This document shows, one piece after another, positions 52,053-61,021 of a stretch of DNA of 64,000 bases. Location of the stretch: NCBI RefSeq assembly GCF_002807035.1, contig NZ_NIUC01000001.1:310001-374000 (forward strand). The letters run 5' to 3'. The notes beneath the pieces were generated by a model. It had not been told where the DNA came from. It saw nothing but the letters and a program-made list of their open reading frames with translations, and searched no databases. The position numbers and the translations under genes are program-made. The stretch is from Algoriphagus formosus (GTDB taxonomy: Bacteria; Bacteroidota; Bacteroidia; Cytophagales; Cyclobacteriaceae). The stretch's first letter is position 1, and the number at the start of each line of letters is the position of its first letter.

Positions 52053-54092
52053 ATGATGAAAGAAACAGCAGAATCACTCAATTTTATAGAACATATTATC
52101 GAGGAAGACTTGAAAAACGGTTTTCCTAAGGATAAACTTCGATTTCGCTTTCCTCCAGAACCTAATGGCTACTTGCATATTGGCCATGCAGCTTCAATTT
52201 GCCTGAATTTTGGTTTGGGAGAAAAATACAATGCTCCGGTAAACCTTCGGTTTGACGACACCAACCCAGCAAAAGAAGAGCAGGAGTATGTCGATGCTAT
52301 CAAGCGGGATATTGCTTGGTTGGGATTTCAGTGGGCCAATGAGTGCTATTCATCCGATTACTTTCAGCAGTTGTATGATTGGGCAATCCAACTGATCAAG
52401 GAAGGAAAAGCCTACGTAGATCAACAAACTTCTGAGGAAATTGCTGCGCAAAAAGGTACTCCTTCTACTGCAGGAACCGATTCTCCTTTCCGGAATAGGC
52501 CGGTTGCTGAAAGCCTAGATTTGTTTGAGCGGATGAAGAATGGGGAATTTCCGGCAGGATCTTACCTACTCCGAGCAAAAATCGATATGGCTTCCCCCAA
52601 TATGCACATGCGTGATCCGATTTTGTATCGAATAATCAACAAAGCCCATCATCGCACAGGCTCGGATTGGTGTATTTATCCCATGTACGATTGGGCACAT
52701 GGCCAGTCGGATTATGTCGAGCAGGTCTCCCACTCACTTTGTACCTTGGAATTTAAGGCGCATAGAGAGCTCTATGATTGGTACTTGGATCAGATTTATG
52801 ACGCAAGCTTATTGAGACCCAAGCAGCGCGAATTTGCACGTCGCAACTTAAGCTATACTGTGATGAGCAAGCGCAAGCTTCTGGAGCTGGTTCAAAAAAA
52901 TATTGTGGCTGGCTGGGATGACCCTAGAATGCCTACCATTTCCGGTCTAAGAAGACGAGGATACACCCCTGATTCTATTCGGAAATTCAGTGATTTAGCT
53001 GGCATTTCAAAGCGGGATAATGTCACAGATGTGTCATTGCTTGAGTTTTGCATCCGGGAAGATTTGAATAAAACGGCTACCCGGGTAATGGGTGTTTTGA
53101 ATCCAGTAAAACTGGTGATTACCAATTATCCTGAAGGAAAGTCAGAGATTCTTCAGATGGAAAATAATCCAGAGCAGGTTGATTCTGGTACGCATGATGT
53201 GCCTTTCTCCAGAGAATTATACATTGAGCGGGAAGATTTCAAAGAAGATGGAGGAAAGAAGTTCTTTAGGCTTTCTTTGGGAAATGAGGTTCGCTTAAAA
53301 AGTGCATATATCATTAAGGCTGAATCAGTTGTAAAAGATGAATCAGGAGTTATTCAGGAGATTCATTGTACTTACGATCCGGAATCAAGATCAGGGAGCG
53401 GTACAGAAGCTAGCCAACGAAAAGTGAAAGGAACCTTGCATTGGGTTTCTATCGAGCATGCTATTCAGGCTGAAGTTCGCGAATATGATCGTTTATTTCT
53501 AGACGAAGCACCGGATAGCCATGAGGATAAAGGTTTCTTGGATTTCATCAATCCTGAGTCATTAAAGGTTATATCCAATGCGTATCTGGAACCTCACTTG
53601 GCCAATGCCACGATGGAAGATAAATATCAATTCCAACGTTTAGGCTATTTCACCTTAGACTCAGACTCCAAGGAAGGTAAACTGGTTTTCAATAAAACAG
53701 TAGGACTGAAGGATACCTGGGCAAAGCAAAATACTCCTCCTACTCCTGCTAATCAGCCTAAACAAAATCAAAAGTCTTCTCCTCAAGGTCAGAAAAAGCC
53801 ATTGAACGAGATTCAACAAATCAGTAAAAAGTTGACCAACTTCTCTGGAGATAAGTTGGAAACGGCCTTATCCTCTATCGCTACCCTTGCAAAGGAAATC
53901 TCTTATGATGAATTAGAACCATTATTCAATACTGCAGCTAAGAAGGTTGGTACTCGAATTGGAGTGATGGTTGCCTTACGAGTACTACTTGAAAAGGGTG
54001 AAGAAAAAACTTCAGCAGCTGCTGAATTCATTGCAAATGGAAAGGCTGATGATAATGAGATTTTGCGGGCAGAAGCGGAGAAGATTAATTAA
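52053..54092 (+). CDS. glnS: glutamine--tRNA ligase with C-terminal YqeY-like domain
   Basis: 679 residues. Class I synthetase motifs are His42-Ile-Gly-His45 in PNGYLHIGHA and the KMSKS equivalent VMSKRKL (from Met271). YDWAHGQSDYVEQVSHSLCTLEFKAHRELYDW is typical of GlnRS, and the anticodon-binding beta-barrels follow. After about residue 560 there is a Pro/Gln-rich linker (PPTPANQPKQNQ) and a 95-residue YqeY/GatB-like tail (IQQISKKLTNFSGDKLE...AKKVGTRIGVMVALRVLLEKG) that may improve tRNA binding. This fusion is known from Bacteroidota and Deinococcus. It has its own promoter and terminator. Confidence 0.95.
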   Translation: MMKETAESLNFIEHIIEEDLKNGFPKDKLRFRFPPEPNGYLHIGHAASICLNFGLGEKYNAPVNLRFDDTNPAKEEQEYVDAIKRDIAWLGFQWANECYSSDYFQQLYDWAIQLIKEGKAYVDQQTSEEIAAQKGTPSTAGTDSPFRNRPVAESLDLFERMKNGEFPAGSYLLRAKIDMASPNMHMRDPILYRIINKAHHRTGSDWCIYPMYDWAHGQSDYVEQVSHSLCTLEFKAHRELYDWYLDQIYDASLLRPKQREFARRNLSYTVMSKRKLLELVQKNIVAGWDDPRMPTISGLRRRGYTPDSIRKFSDLAGISKRDNVTDVSLLEFCIREDLNKTATRVMGVLNPVKLVITNYPEGKSEILQMENNPEQVDSGTHDVPFSRELYIEREDFKEDGGKKFFRLSLGNEVRLKSAYIIKAESVVKDESGVIQEIHCTYDPESRSGSGTEASQRKVKGTLHWVSIEHAIQAEVREYDRLFLDEAPDSHEDKGFLDFINPESLKVISNAYLEPHLANATMEDKYQFQRLGYFTLDSDSKEGKLVFNKTVGLKDTWAKQNTPPTPANQPKQNQKSSPQGQKKPLNEIQQISKKLTNFSGDKLETALSSIATLAKEISYDELEPLFNTAAKKVGTRIGVMVALRVLLEKGEEKTSAAAEFIANGKADDNEILRAEAEKIN

Positions 54093-54151
54093 AAAAATTG
54101 AAAATTAGTTTAGCTAGATTGTAAAATGCCGGTTTGGCATTCACAAAAACA

Positions 54152-54184
54152 AAAAGCCCCTAAAATGAATTTAGAGGCTTTTTC
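54152..54184 (+). terminator. terminator after glnS
   Basis: AGCC-C-CTAAA and TTTAG-A-GGCT pair around loop ATGAA with one internal mismatch, flanked by an A run upstream and TTTTT downstream. It can also serve the convergent molybdenum hydroxylase genes. Confidence 0.75.
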
Positions 54185-54213
54185 GTGTTCTATTTATTAT
54201 GATTAAATCAATT

Positions 54214-56376
54214 TTAAGATCTTCGAATTTCCAGTTTCACATCAGAAAATTCCTTTTGCTCGATGAATGGCTGACTTCGAAGTCTTCTGCCTGTCGCTGC
54301 AAATATGGCATTGGCAATGGCACCACCTGTAGGCGGAAGAGCAGGCTCTCCCAGACCAGTAGGATCATAACCGGAATCAACGAAGTGAGTTTCAATCTCC
54401 GGAACTTCTTTCATTCGGATCAATCTGTATAAATCGTAGTTTCTTTGCTTTGGAACACCATTTTCGAAGGTTAAATTCGTATACATGGCATGGCCCATTC
54501 CATCTACGATTCCACCTCGGACCTGATGATTTGCACCCGTAGGATTTACAACCATTCCACAATCCGTCACAGCCGTAATCTTCTTCAAAACAGGCGAACC
54601 ACCCTCCATCTCAATATCTGCCACTTGAGCTACATAAGATCGGTGAGAAAAATACACGCTAAACCCTTGCTTGACATTTGGATTTTGACCCCAATTTGAT
54701 TTTTCAGCAGCAGTTTTAACCACTCCTATCATTCTGTCAACATCATAGCCAAGCCTTCCTACTGGATTATTTTTGGCTCGATCTAGTAGTTCTAATCTAA
54801 ATGCAACTGGATCCTTTCCTGCTTCCAAAGCCACTTCATCTAAGAAGCTTTGCTCTGCATATGCCAGAAAGTTGGTGATAGGAGCTCGCCATGCATTCGT
54901 AGTGATGCTAGAGTCGTAATTGATATTTTCGATCAATAAATTATCCACTGCACCAGAAGGGAAGTTATTCTCTCGAGTAGAATTACCCGCATTCATCCCT
55001 ACTCCACGGAGCTTGTACCCAATCATGGTGCCGCCTTCATCCAATGCTGCCTCGAATCGATATCTAACAGCTGGTCTGTAAGCTCCTCCAGTGAGTTCAT
55101 CTTCTCTACTCCATGTAAGTTTCACTGGAGCATTGATGGCTTTAGATATATGTACCGCCTCTTCCACAAAGTCTGCACGAAGTCTTCGGCCAAATCCACC
55201 TCCCAAACGGGTAATTTCTACCGTTACATTTTCGGCAGGAATTCCAAGGATTTGGGCAGCAGTTTGTCTAGCTCGATCAGGAGTTTGCGTGGGGCCAATC
55301 AGCTCGCAGCGATCTCCTTGCACATGCGCAAAGAAGTTTTCCGGCTCCATAGGCGAATGCGCAAGAAAAGGACATTGATATTCTGCACTCACCACTTTAG
55401 CAGCATTGGCAAATGCTGATTTAACATTACCATCTTCTCTCCTTACTTCCGCTTTGCCATTGGCAATTAAATCTTGGAATATTCGATCATGGTCAGCAGT
55501 GCTTTCTACAGTTCCATCAGGCTCATACTCCACTCGCAATAATTTTTTAGCTTTTAAAAGTGGCCAAGTAGAATCTCCAACTACTGCTACCGAATTATTG
55601 AATCTGACGACATCAGTCACTCCTGCCACTGCTCTAGCAGCGCCATCTTCAACAGATTTGATTTTCATTCCAAAAGGTGCGCGCTGAACCATGGCGTTCT
55701 TCATTCCCTCTCGATAGAAATCCAATCCAAAGAGTGGTTTTCCTGTATAAATTTCACGGGCATCCACGTTTTTCACTGGAGTGCCTATGATTTTAAAATC
55801 CTTTTTATCCTTTAAAATCACCTCTTCAGGTGTCTCCATCTGAGCAGCCTCTCCTACAAACTCACCGAAATGGCCAGATTTTCCTGAACCCTTATGCGAA
55901 ATGATTCCATTCTCGACACTAATTTCCTCAGCGGATACATTCCAGGCTTTTGCAGCAGCCGCTACCAAGACATACTTGGCTGTAGCCCCTGCTTTTCTAA
56001 GCCTTTCCCAGCTATGAGGCATGGCTCCTGATCCCCCGGTGAGTTGGCGATCGTACTTTTCCGTATCCAGGTTGGCCTGCAAGACTCTGACTTTTGACCA
56101 GTCTGCATCGAGCTCCTCGGCTACAACCATGGGAAAAGAGGTTTTTATATTTTGTCCCAATTCAGGATTAGGGGAATAAATCACGACATCTCCGGATGGA
56201 GCTATCGAAAGATATGCATTGAAGTTTTTGGCATTGGCCAGTACCTGCTCGGTACTCAAAACCTCGACTTTCGGGCTATCACAGCTAGACCAGTTGAATC
56301 CTATAAATAATCCACCAGCAGTTAAGCCAGCAGCTTTTAAGAAGTCTCTTCTACTTTCTCTTTTTACAGTTTTCAT
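54214..56376 (-). CDS. molybdenum hydroxylase large subunit, isoquinoline 1-oxidoreductase beta-like
   Basis: 720 residues from ATG 56376, which gives a twin-arginine signal (KRESRRDFLKAAGLTAGGLFIGF); a longer frame to 56442 overlaps the small-subunit gene and is not needed. The xanthine-dehydrogenase-type molybdopterin-binding domains are evident: PNPELGQNIKTSFPMVVAEELDADW, QCPFLAHSPMEPENFFAHVQ, TRLGGGFGRRLRADFVEEAV, GMGHAMYTNL and GEPALPPTGGAIANAIF with the active-site Glu. Signal and layout match IorB-like periplasmic aldehyde or N-heterocycle oxidoreductases. It begins two bases after the iron-sulfur subunit gene. Maturation probably needs the XdhC and MobA-like proteins encoded 6 kb away. 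Confidence 0.92.
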   Translation of the reverse strand: MKTVKRESRRDFLKAAGLTAGGLFIGFNWSSCDSPKVEVLSTEQVLANAKNFNAYLSIAPSGDVVIYSPNPELGQNIKTSFPMVVAEELDADWSKVRVLQANLDTEKYDRQLTGGSGAMPHSWERLRKAGATAKYVLVAAAAKAWNVSAEEISVENGIISHKGSGKSGHFGEFVGEAAQMETPEEVILKDKKDFKIIGTPVKNVDAREIYTGKPLFGLDFYREGMKNAMVQRAPFGMKIKSVEDGAARAVAGVTDVVRFNNSVAVVGDSTWPLLKAKKLLRVEYEPDGTVESTADHDRIFQDLIANGKAEVRREDGNVKSAFANAAKVVSAEYQCPFLAHSPMEPENFFAHVQGDRCELIGPTQTPDRARQTAAQILGIPAENVTVEITRLGGGFGRRLRADFVEEAVHISKAINAPVKLTWSREDELTGGAYRPAVRYRFEAALDEGGTMIGYKLRGVGMNAGNSTRENNFPSGAVDNLLIENINYDSSITTNAWRAPITNFLAYAEQSFLDEVALEAGKDPVAFRLELLDRAKNNPVGRLGYDVDRMIGVVKTAAEKSNWGQNPNVKQGFSVYFSHRSYVAQVADIEMEGGSPVLKKITAVTDCGMVVNPTGANHQVRGGIVDGMGHAMYTNLTFENGVPKQRNYDLYRLIRMKEVPEIETHFVDSGYDPTGLGEPALPPTGGAIANAIFAATGRRLRSQPFIEQKEFSDVKLEIRRS

Positions 56377-56378
56377 AA

Positions 56379-56837
56379 TTACATGTTTTTGGCTGCCTCT
56401 GCTACTGCTTCGCGAATCTTGTGATAGGTACCACAGCGACAAATATTTCTGTTCATCGCATTGTCAATTTCCTCCATACTGGGATTAGGATTTTGCTTCA
56501 AAAAAGCCGCCGCTTGCATAATTTGTCCTCCTTGACAGTAGCCACATTGTGCCACATCTACTTCCTCCCATGCTTTTTGTACAGGATGATCACCGTTTTC
56601 TGATAGCCCCTCAATGGTCGTTACCTCGGAGTTACCCACACTTGAGATGGGTGTCACACATGAAAAAGTAGGATTGCCATTGAGATGAACAGTGCAAGCA
56701 CCACACTGAGCGATTCCACATGAAAATTTTGTACCTACTAGTCCCAGGTGATCACGAAGCACCCACAACAAAGGAGTGTCATCTTCTACGTCCACCTGAT
56801 GACTCTTTCCATTTACTTTAAGATTGAAACTGGCCAT
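56379..56837 (-). CDS. [2Fe-2S] subunit of the molybdenum hydroxylase, IorA-like
   Basis: 152 residues. The plant-type ferredoxin cluster is bound by Cys40, 45, 48 and 60 (FSCGIAQCGACTVHLNG ... FSC), the second cluster by Cys98, 101, 133 and 135 (CGYCQGG and NICRCGTY). This two-cluster layout is that of the small subunits of the xanthine dehydrogenase family. It has no signal of its own and should be exported together with the Tat-tagged large subunit. First gene of the pair; no cytochrome c subunit is adjacent, so the electron acceptor is unknown. Confidence 0.93.
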   Translation of the reverse strand: MASFNLKVNGKSHQVDVEDDTPLLWVLRDHLGLVGTKFSCGIAQCGACTVHLNGNPTFSCVTPISSVGNSEVTTIEGLSENGDHPVQKAWEEVDVAQCGYCQGGQIMQAAAFLKQNPNPSMEEIDNAMNRNICRCGTYHKIREAVAEAAKNM

Positions 56838-57032
56838 GGTTCTTTTTTTTAGGTAAGTTACAAAAAATCAAGTAGCTGAAAATGCCATTGATGGAATTAT
56901 ACGCTGAAAAAGATCGGTAAAAACTTCTTTCCTCAATTTCGGTTTATGAGACTAATCTATGTGGGATTTATTTTTAGGTAAAATTGGTTTACTATTTGCC
57001 CGTCAATTAAATCTCTTCAATTCAAAAGAAAA

Positions 57033-58154
57033 GTGATTCGAAATATTATTCTAATTCCCGCAGGCTTTGTTTTTAGCCTAATTCTTTTTGTAGCGCTTTT
57101 TCTAAATCTTAATCCCCAGTTTGGAGCTAATCCAAGCAAAGAACAAGTCCAAGAATTCGAAAAGCTTCCGCATTATAGTGATGGGAAATTTCAAAATCTG
57201 ATTCCTACAGAAATGAGTATGGGCTTTGCCAAAGCCATCAAACTCTTACCTGAATTCTTCAAGTCAGATCCTTCTCGTCAACCGGATTTTGAATTACCTG
57301 TTCAAAAGGTAGATTCTTTGGATTTAATAAACTCCCAACAATCTCGACTTATTTGGTTTGGACATTCAGCCTTCTTGCTTCAGCTAGCCGGTAAAAATAT
57401 TTTGTTAGATCCGATGTTTGGAGATGTTCCAGCTCCACATCCTTGGCTTGGGAATGAGCGGTTTTATGATGAATTACCCATTGAGGTAGAGCAATTGCCG
57501 ATTATCGACATGGTGTTTTTTTCTCATGATCATTACGATCATTTGGATTATGAATCTGTACAACTCCTGATCCCTAAAACAAAAATGTTTTATGTCCCCT
57601 TGGGCGTTGGCGCGCATCTGGAGCGATGGGGTGTGTCTCGTGAAAACATCCAAGAAATGGATTGGTGGGAGGAGGATTCCTATGAAGGAGTTTCAGTAGC
57701 ATTTACTCCAAGTAGACACTTTTCAGGCCGGGGCTTGTCCAATCGGTTTAGTACGCTATGGGGTTCTTGGGTGATTTCTACCACTTCAGAAAGCATTTAT
57801 TTCAGTGGAGACGGTGGCTATGGACCTCATTTTCAAGAAATCGGTGATAAATATGGACCTTTTGATTTGGCACTTTTAGAATGTGGCCAATACAATGAAA
57901 ACTGGAAAGAAATCCACATGATGCCTGAGGAGACCGCACAGGCTGGTCTGGATTTGCGAGCCAAACAAATCATGCCAATTCACTGGGGAGCATTTCGACT
58001 AGCTATGCACAGTTGGACGGATCCTATCGACCGTCTATTACCAAAAGCTGAAGAGCTAAAAGTAAAAGTCCGAACGCCAATGATCGGCTCATTCCTTTAT
58101 TTCAATGAAGAACAATCTCAAAACAGCAAATGGTGGCTAAAGCCTTCTGAGTAA
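57033..58154 (+). CDS. MBL-fold metallohydrolase, NAPE-PLD/UlaG-like
   Basis: 373 residues beginning at GTG 57033. The N-terminal segment IRNIILIPAGFVFSLILFVALFLNL is a membrane anchor or signal. The metallo-beta-lactamase fold is shown by LIWFGHSAFLLQLAGKNILLDPMFG, the zinc motif SHDHYDHLDY (HxHxDH), SRHFSGRG, FSGDGGYGPHF and PIHWGAF. The order resembles N-acylphosphatidylethanolamine phospholipase D-type proteins, which in bacteria act on lipids or are uncharacterised. Single gene between the molybdenum enzyme (divergent) and an oxidoreductase. Confidence 0.87.
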   Translation: MIRNIILIPAGFVFSLILFVALFLNLNPQFGANPSKEQVQEFEKLPHYSDGKFQNLIPTEMSMGFAKAIKLLPEFFKSDPSRQPDFELPVQKVDSLDLINSQQSRLIWFGHSAFLLQLAGKNILLDPMFGDVPAPHPWLGNERFYDELPIEVEQLPIIDMVFFSHDHYDHLDYESVQLLIPKTKMFYVPLGVGAHLERWGVSRENIQEMDWWEEDSYEGVSVAFTPSRHFSGRGLSNRFSTLWGSWVISTTSESIYFSGDGGYGPHFQEIGDKYGPFDLALLECGQYNENWKEIHMMPEETAQAGLDLRAKQIMPIHWGAFRLAMHSWTDPIDRLLPKAEELKVKVRTPMIGSFLYFNEEQSQNSKWWLKPSE

Positions 58155-58295
58155 AAGATATTCGACTTATTTCATTATCAGCTAACAAAAGCCAAGACCA
58201 AGCTTGAAGATAAATGAATACACTTCTTTGTTCGATTATTAAGCATTTTTCCTAATTTGAAACTTTGTTTAACATCAAATAAAACCTAAAAACCT

Positions 58296-59444
58296 ATGTC
58301 TCAAAAAATCAATACAGCCATCGTCGGAACAGGATTTATCGGTCCGGCCCACTTAGAGGCACTAAGAAGAATTCCAAATATTGAAGTAATTGGCCTGGTT
58401 GAGGTGACTCAAGAGTTAGCCGATGAAAAAGCAGCTTTATTGGGAATTCCTAAAGCTTACACTTTTGAAGAGATGCTGAAAGATTCGGATATCGACGTAG
58501 TTCATATCTGTACTCCTAATTTTCTTCATTATCCACAAACCAAGGCTGTATTAGAAGCAGGCAAGCATGTGATTTGCGAAAAGCCTTTGGCTGTAAAAAT
58601 TGATGAAGCAGAAGAGTTGGTAGCACTTGCTGCTGAGAAAGGACTGGTTAATGCCGTGCATTTCAACCTCCGCTACTACCCTATGGTCAGACAAATGAAG
58701 ACCATGCGAGAGAAAGGAGAACTGGGTGAGGTCTACAGTATTATGGGCTCCTATTTGCAGGATTGGCTATTTTTAAAGACAGACTATAACTGGAGATTGG
58801 AACCTGACAAATCCGGTGATTCTCGTGCTATTGCCGACATCGGTTCCCACTTATTGGATATCACTGAATACGTGACCGGACTGAAAATCACAGAAGTATT
58901 AGCTGACTTCTCTACGGTTCATAAAACCCGATTGAAGCCTCTGAAAGCCATCGAAACCTATTCTGGCAAAATGCTTACCATGGATGATTATGAAGAAGTT
59001 CCAATCAACACTGAGGACCATGCTACTGTCTTATTGCGTTTTGATAATGGATCGAAAGGCTCTATCACTGTATCCCAGGTCAATGCAGGACGAAAGAACC
59101 GTTTAAACATCGAAATTGCTGGCTCTAAGTCAAATTTCGAATTCAATTCAGAGCGGCCTAATGAGCTTTGGATAGGCAAAAGAGAGACAGCAAATGGTCA
59201 TCTGATGAAAGATCCGGCATTGTTTCACCCAGAAGCTTCAGCCCTTATTTCTTTCCCTGGAGGCCATAATGAAGGCTTTCCTGATACATCTAAACAAATG
59301 TTTAAGGAAGTGTATGCGGCAGTCCGAAAAGGAAAACAGCCTGATTCGCCATCATTCCCGACCTTCGCTGATGGATTGAGGGAGCTAATTATCGGTGAGC
59401 GAATTATCGATAGTAATAAATCCCAATCATGGGTTAAAGTTTAA
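58296..59444 (+). CDS. Gfo/Idh/MocA family oxidoreductase, cytoplasmic
   Basis: 382 residues, no signal. NAD(P) loop VGTGFIGPAH at the N-terminus, VVHICTPNFLHYPQTKAVLEAGKHVICEKPLAV with intact EKP motif, then AVHFNLRYYPMVRQMK and DIGSHLLDITEYVTG with the conserved His. Unlike the two other members in this window its catalytic lysine is kept. It should oxidise or reduce a sugar or cyclitol derivative. It is followed by a strong hairpin, so it forms a single-gene unit. Confidence 0.9.
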   Translation: MSQKINTAIVGTGFIGPAHLEALRRIPNIEVIGLVEVTQELADEKAALLGIPKAYTFEEMLKDSDIDVVHICTPNFLHYPQTKAVLEAGKHVICEKPLAVKIDEAEELVALAAEKGLVNAVHFNLRYYPMVRQMKTMREKGELGEVYSIMGSYLQDWLFLKTDYNWRLEPDKSGDSRAIADIGSHLLDITEYVTGLKITEVLADFSTVHKTRLKPLKAIETYSGKMLTMDDYEEVPINTEDHATVLLRFDNGSKGSITVSQVNAGRKNRLNIEIAGSKSNFEFNSERPNELWIGKRETANGHLMKDPALFHPEASALISFPGGHNEGFPDTSKQMFKEVYAAVRKGKQPDSPSFPTFADGLRELIIGERIIDSNKSQSWVKV

Positions 59445-59451
59445 TTTACTT

Positions 59452-59487
59452 AGGTTTAGGGAATTAGCGTATTCCCTAAACCTTTTT
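59452..59487 (+). terminator. Rho-independent terminator after the oxidoreductase gene
   Basis: AGGTTTAGGGAAT (59452-59464) pairs perfectly with ATTCCCTAAACCT (59471-59483) around a 6-base loop and is followed by T5. It begins 8 bases after the stop codon. Confidence 0.9.
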
Positions 59488-59559
59488 AATAATTGTCAGT
59501 ACAAACCTTTATATAATTATTTTAACCCTTTAATTTCACTATCACTAAATCACATAACC

Positions 59560-60069
59560 ATGAACTTTAAAAAAATCCTTTTCTCTGCACTGATGCTTGG
59601 TGCATTTGTTTTTGCTGCCCAAGCACAAGAAAAACCTAGTCCTGCCCGTACCGCTGAAGGAACTGTAGGAGATGCAAAAATCACTATCAACTATTCCTCT
59701 CCTGCTGTAAAAGGCCGTATGATCTGGGGAGATTTGGTTCCTCTAGGCCAAGTTTGGAGAGCGGGAGCCAATGAGGCGACCACTTTCACCACGGATAAAG
59801 ATATCATGGTAGAAGGCCAAAAGCTTCCTGCTGGAACCTATGCTTTCTTTATTATCCCAGGTGAGTACGAGTCTACATTCATTTTCAATACCGAAGCTAA
59901 GCAATGGGGAGCCTTCAATTATGATTCCTCAAAAGACGCGCTTCGAGTAAATGTACCTTCACAGCAAACCTCCTCAATGGAGGAGCGATTGGTCTATGAA
60001 GTGACCGGAGAAGGATTTGAGATTCGTTGGGAATACGGAAAAGCTGAAGCAAAACTTTCTGCTCAATAA
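59560..60069 (+). CDS. DUF2911 domain protein, secreted
   Basis: 169 residues from ATG 59560, which starts a clear signal peptide (MNFKKILFSALMLGAFVFAAQAQ). The frame is open to 59395 upstream, but that part overlaps the previous gene and the terminator and is not coding. The mature protein is a DUF2911 domain: INYSSPAVKGRMIWGDLVPLGQVWRAGANEATTFTTDKDI, KLPAGTYAFFIIPG, and WGAFNYDSSKDALRVNV. These beta-rich secreted proteins are common in Bacteroidota and have no known function. Its leader has TTTAACCCTTTAA shortly before the ATG, as in the small secreted gene at 4533. Confidence 0.9.
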   Translation: MNFKKILFSALMLGAFVFAAQAQEKPSPARTAEGTVGDAKITINYSSPAVKGRMIWGDLVPLGQVWRAGANEATTFTTDKDIMVEGQKLPAGTYAFFIIPGEYESTFIFNTEAKQWGAFNYDSSKDALRVNVPSQQTSSMEERLVYEVTGEGFEIRWEYGKAEAKLSAQ

Positions 60070-60086
60070 TCCAAATCTAAAAAGTC

Positions 60087-60122
60087 AAAACCACTTCAGA
60101 TCAATTTGAAGTGGTTTTTTCT
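60087..60122. terminator. bidirectional terminator between DUF2911 gene and the MntA-like gene
   Basis: AAAACCACTTCA (60087-60098) pairs with TGAAGTGGTTTT (60107-60118), with T runs on both strands. On the minus strand the last codons of the nucleotidyltransferase gene lie inside the hairpin. Confidence 0.85.
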
Positions 60123-60421
60123 TTTTGGTAAAAAATTTTTCCCACTCGATTTATATGTTCGATTAGGTCTAAGTTTGAAATTTGATGGAACAAAGGCAAA
60201 TCTAGTTTGTAAGGTAAATAAAGCTCATCAATTTCAAGTTCAATTTTTTGTAGCTTTTTAAGGTCCAGATTTTCTCCAAAAAGAGTCAAATCAATATCAG
60301 AACCTTCTCTGAAATTACCTTTTGCTCGGGACCCATAAATAACTACTTTATTTACTTCACGAAATGACTCAAACACTTCTTGAAGCTTTTTTATAACCGA
60401 TGAAGACAATCCAAAATCCAT
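60101..60421 (-). CDS. minimal nucleotidyltransferase, MntA-type antitoxin candidate
   Basis: 106 residues from ATG 60421 (frame continues 27 codons upstream into the preceding gene without likely function). The MNT active-site motif is VIYGSRAKGNFREGSDIDL: Gly30-Ser31, ten residues, Asp42-x-Asp44, exactly the GSx10DxD signature of MntA/HI0073-type adenylyltransferases. Such proteins, paired with HepT or HI0074-type partners, transfer AMP groups to the partner. The partner gene ends one base upstream. The start of this gene directly follows the stop of the partner, so the two are translated together. Confidence 0.85.
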   Translation of the reverse strand: MDFGLSSSVIKKLQEVFESFREVNKVVIYGSRAKGNFREGSDIDLTLFGENLDLKKLQKIELEIDELYLPYKLDLPLFHQISNLDLIEHINRVGKIFYQKEKTTSN

Positions 60422-60422
60422 T

Positions 60423-60899
60423 TTAAAACAGTTTTCCTTTTGATCCACTCCTGATTTCTTCCATGTTGTCCCGGAAGTGTTCGAAAAGCGAGTGATAATC
60501 ATGTATGATACTCAAAAAAATACTGTCAGCCGTTTCTTCATTGTAGGAATGGGAGGTTTTATTCCTACTCTTGATCATGTCCATCCATGTTTCTCCTTTC
60601 GAAATTAAACCAGCCGAAAATGCTTCTTTTGTTGCATCTTTAGACCCCATAGTTGTAATGCCACCAACTTCTTTCATGTAATCCTTCATCACATTCCAGG
60701 CAAGCTCATGGGTATATTCGAAACGTTGAATAATCCCTTCTTTGATGATATCATCTAAAAACTCATCTGAGCTAATTTTCCCATCTTCCTTCAGCCTATA
60801 TTCGGATTTTATTTTTTCGATCGCTTGGTCTAGTTTCTCAAAAGCTTTCACATAATTTGAAAAACGCTGGACCCAACGAATATCTTTATTAGCATTCAT
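60423..60899 (-). CDS. HI0074/HepT-type nucleotidyltransferase partner (possible toxin)
   Basis: 158 residues, all-helical, of the HI0074/nucleotidyltransferase substrate-binding family. It shows KAFEKLDQAI near the N-terminus, IQRFEYTHELAWNVMKDYM and near residue 112 RNKTSHSYN, which satisfies the Rx4HxY motif (Arg112, His117, Tyr119) of HepT RNases. With the MNT gene downstream it forms the pair known as HepT/MntA, a type VII toxin-antitoxin system in characterised cases where AMP is added to the toxin tyrosine. The HI0074 branch is longer than classical HepT and its toxicity is less established. Confidence 0.82.
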   Translation of the reverse strand: MNANKDIRWVQRFSNYVKAFEKLDQAIEKIKSEYRLKEDGKISSDEFLDDIIKEGIIQRFEYTHELAWNVMKDYMKEVGGITTMGSKDATKEAFSAGLISKGETWMDMIKSRNKTSHSYNEETADSIFLSIIHDYHSLFEHFRDNMEEIRSGSKGKLF

Positions 60900-61021
60900 A
60901 GTCTGAGATTCTACCGGTTAAAGTTCTGATTTTAATCTAAAGAATTTTAAAAACCTGAAATTATTTTCCTCTTTTTTGATGCTGATTTACATGAAAAGTA
61001 GTCATTCAATATCTTTGATGC

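Noticed and set aside
59395..59559. N-terminal extension of the DUF2911 protein
   Set aside because: It overlaps the end of the oxidoreductase gene and a strong terminator; the ATG at 59560 begins a clean signal peptide.
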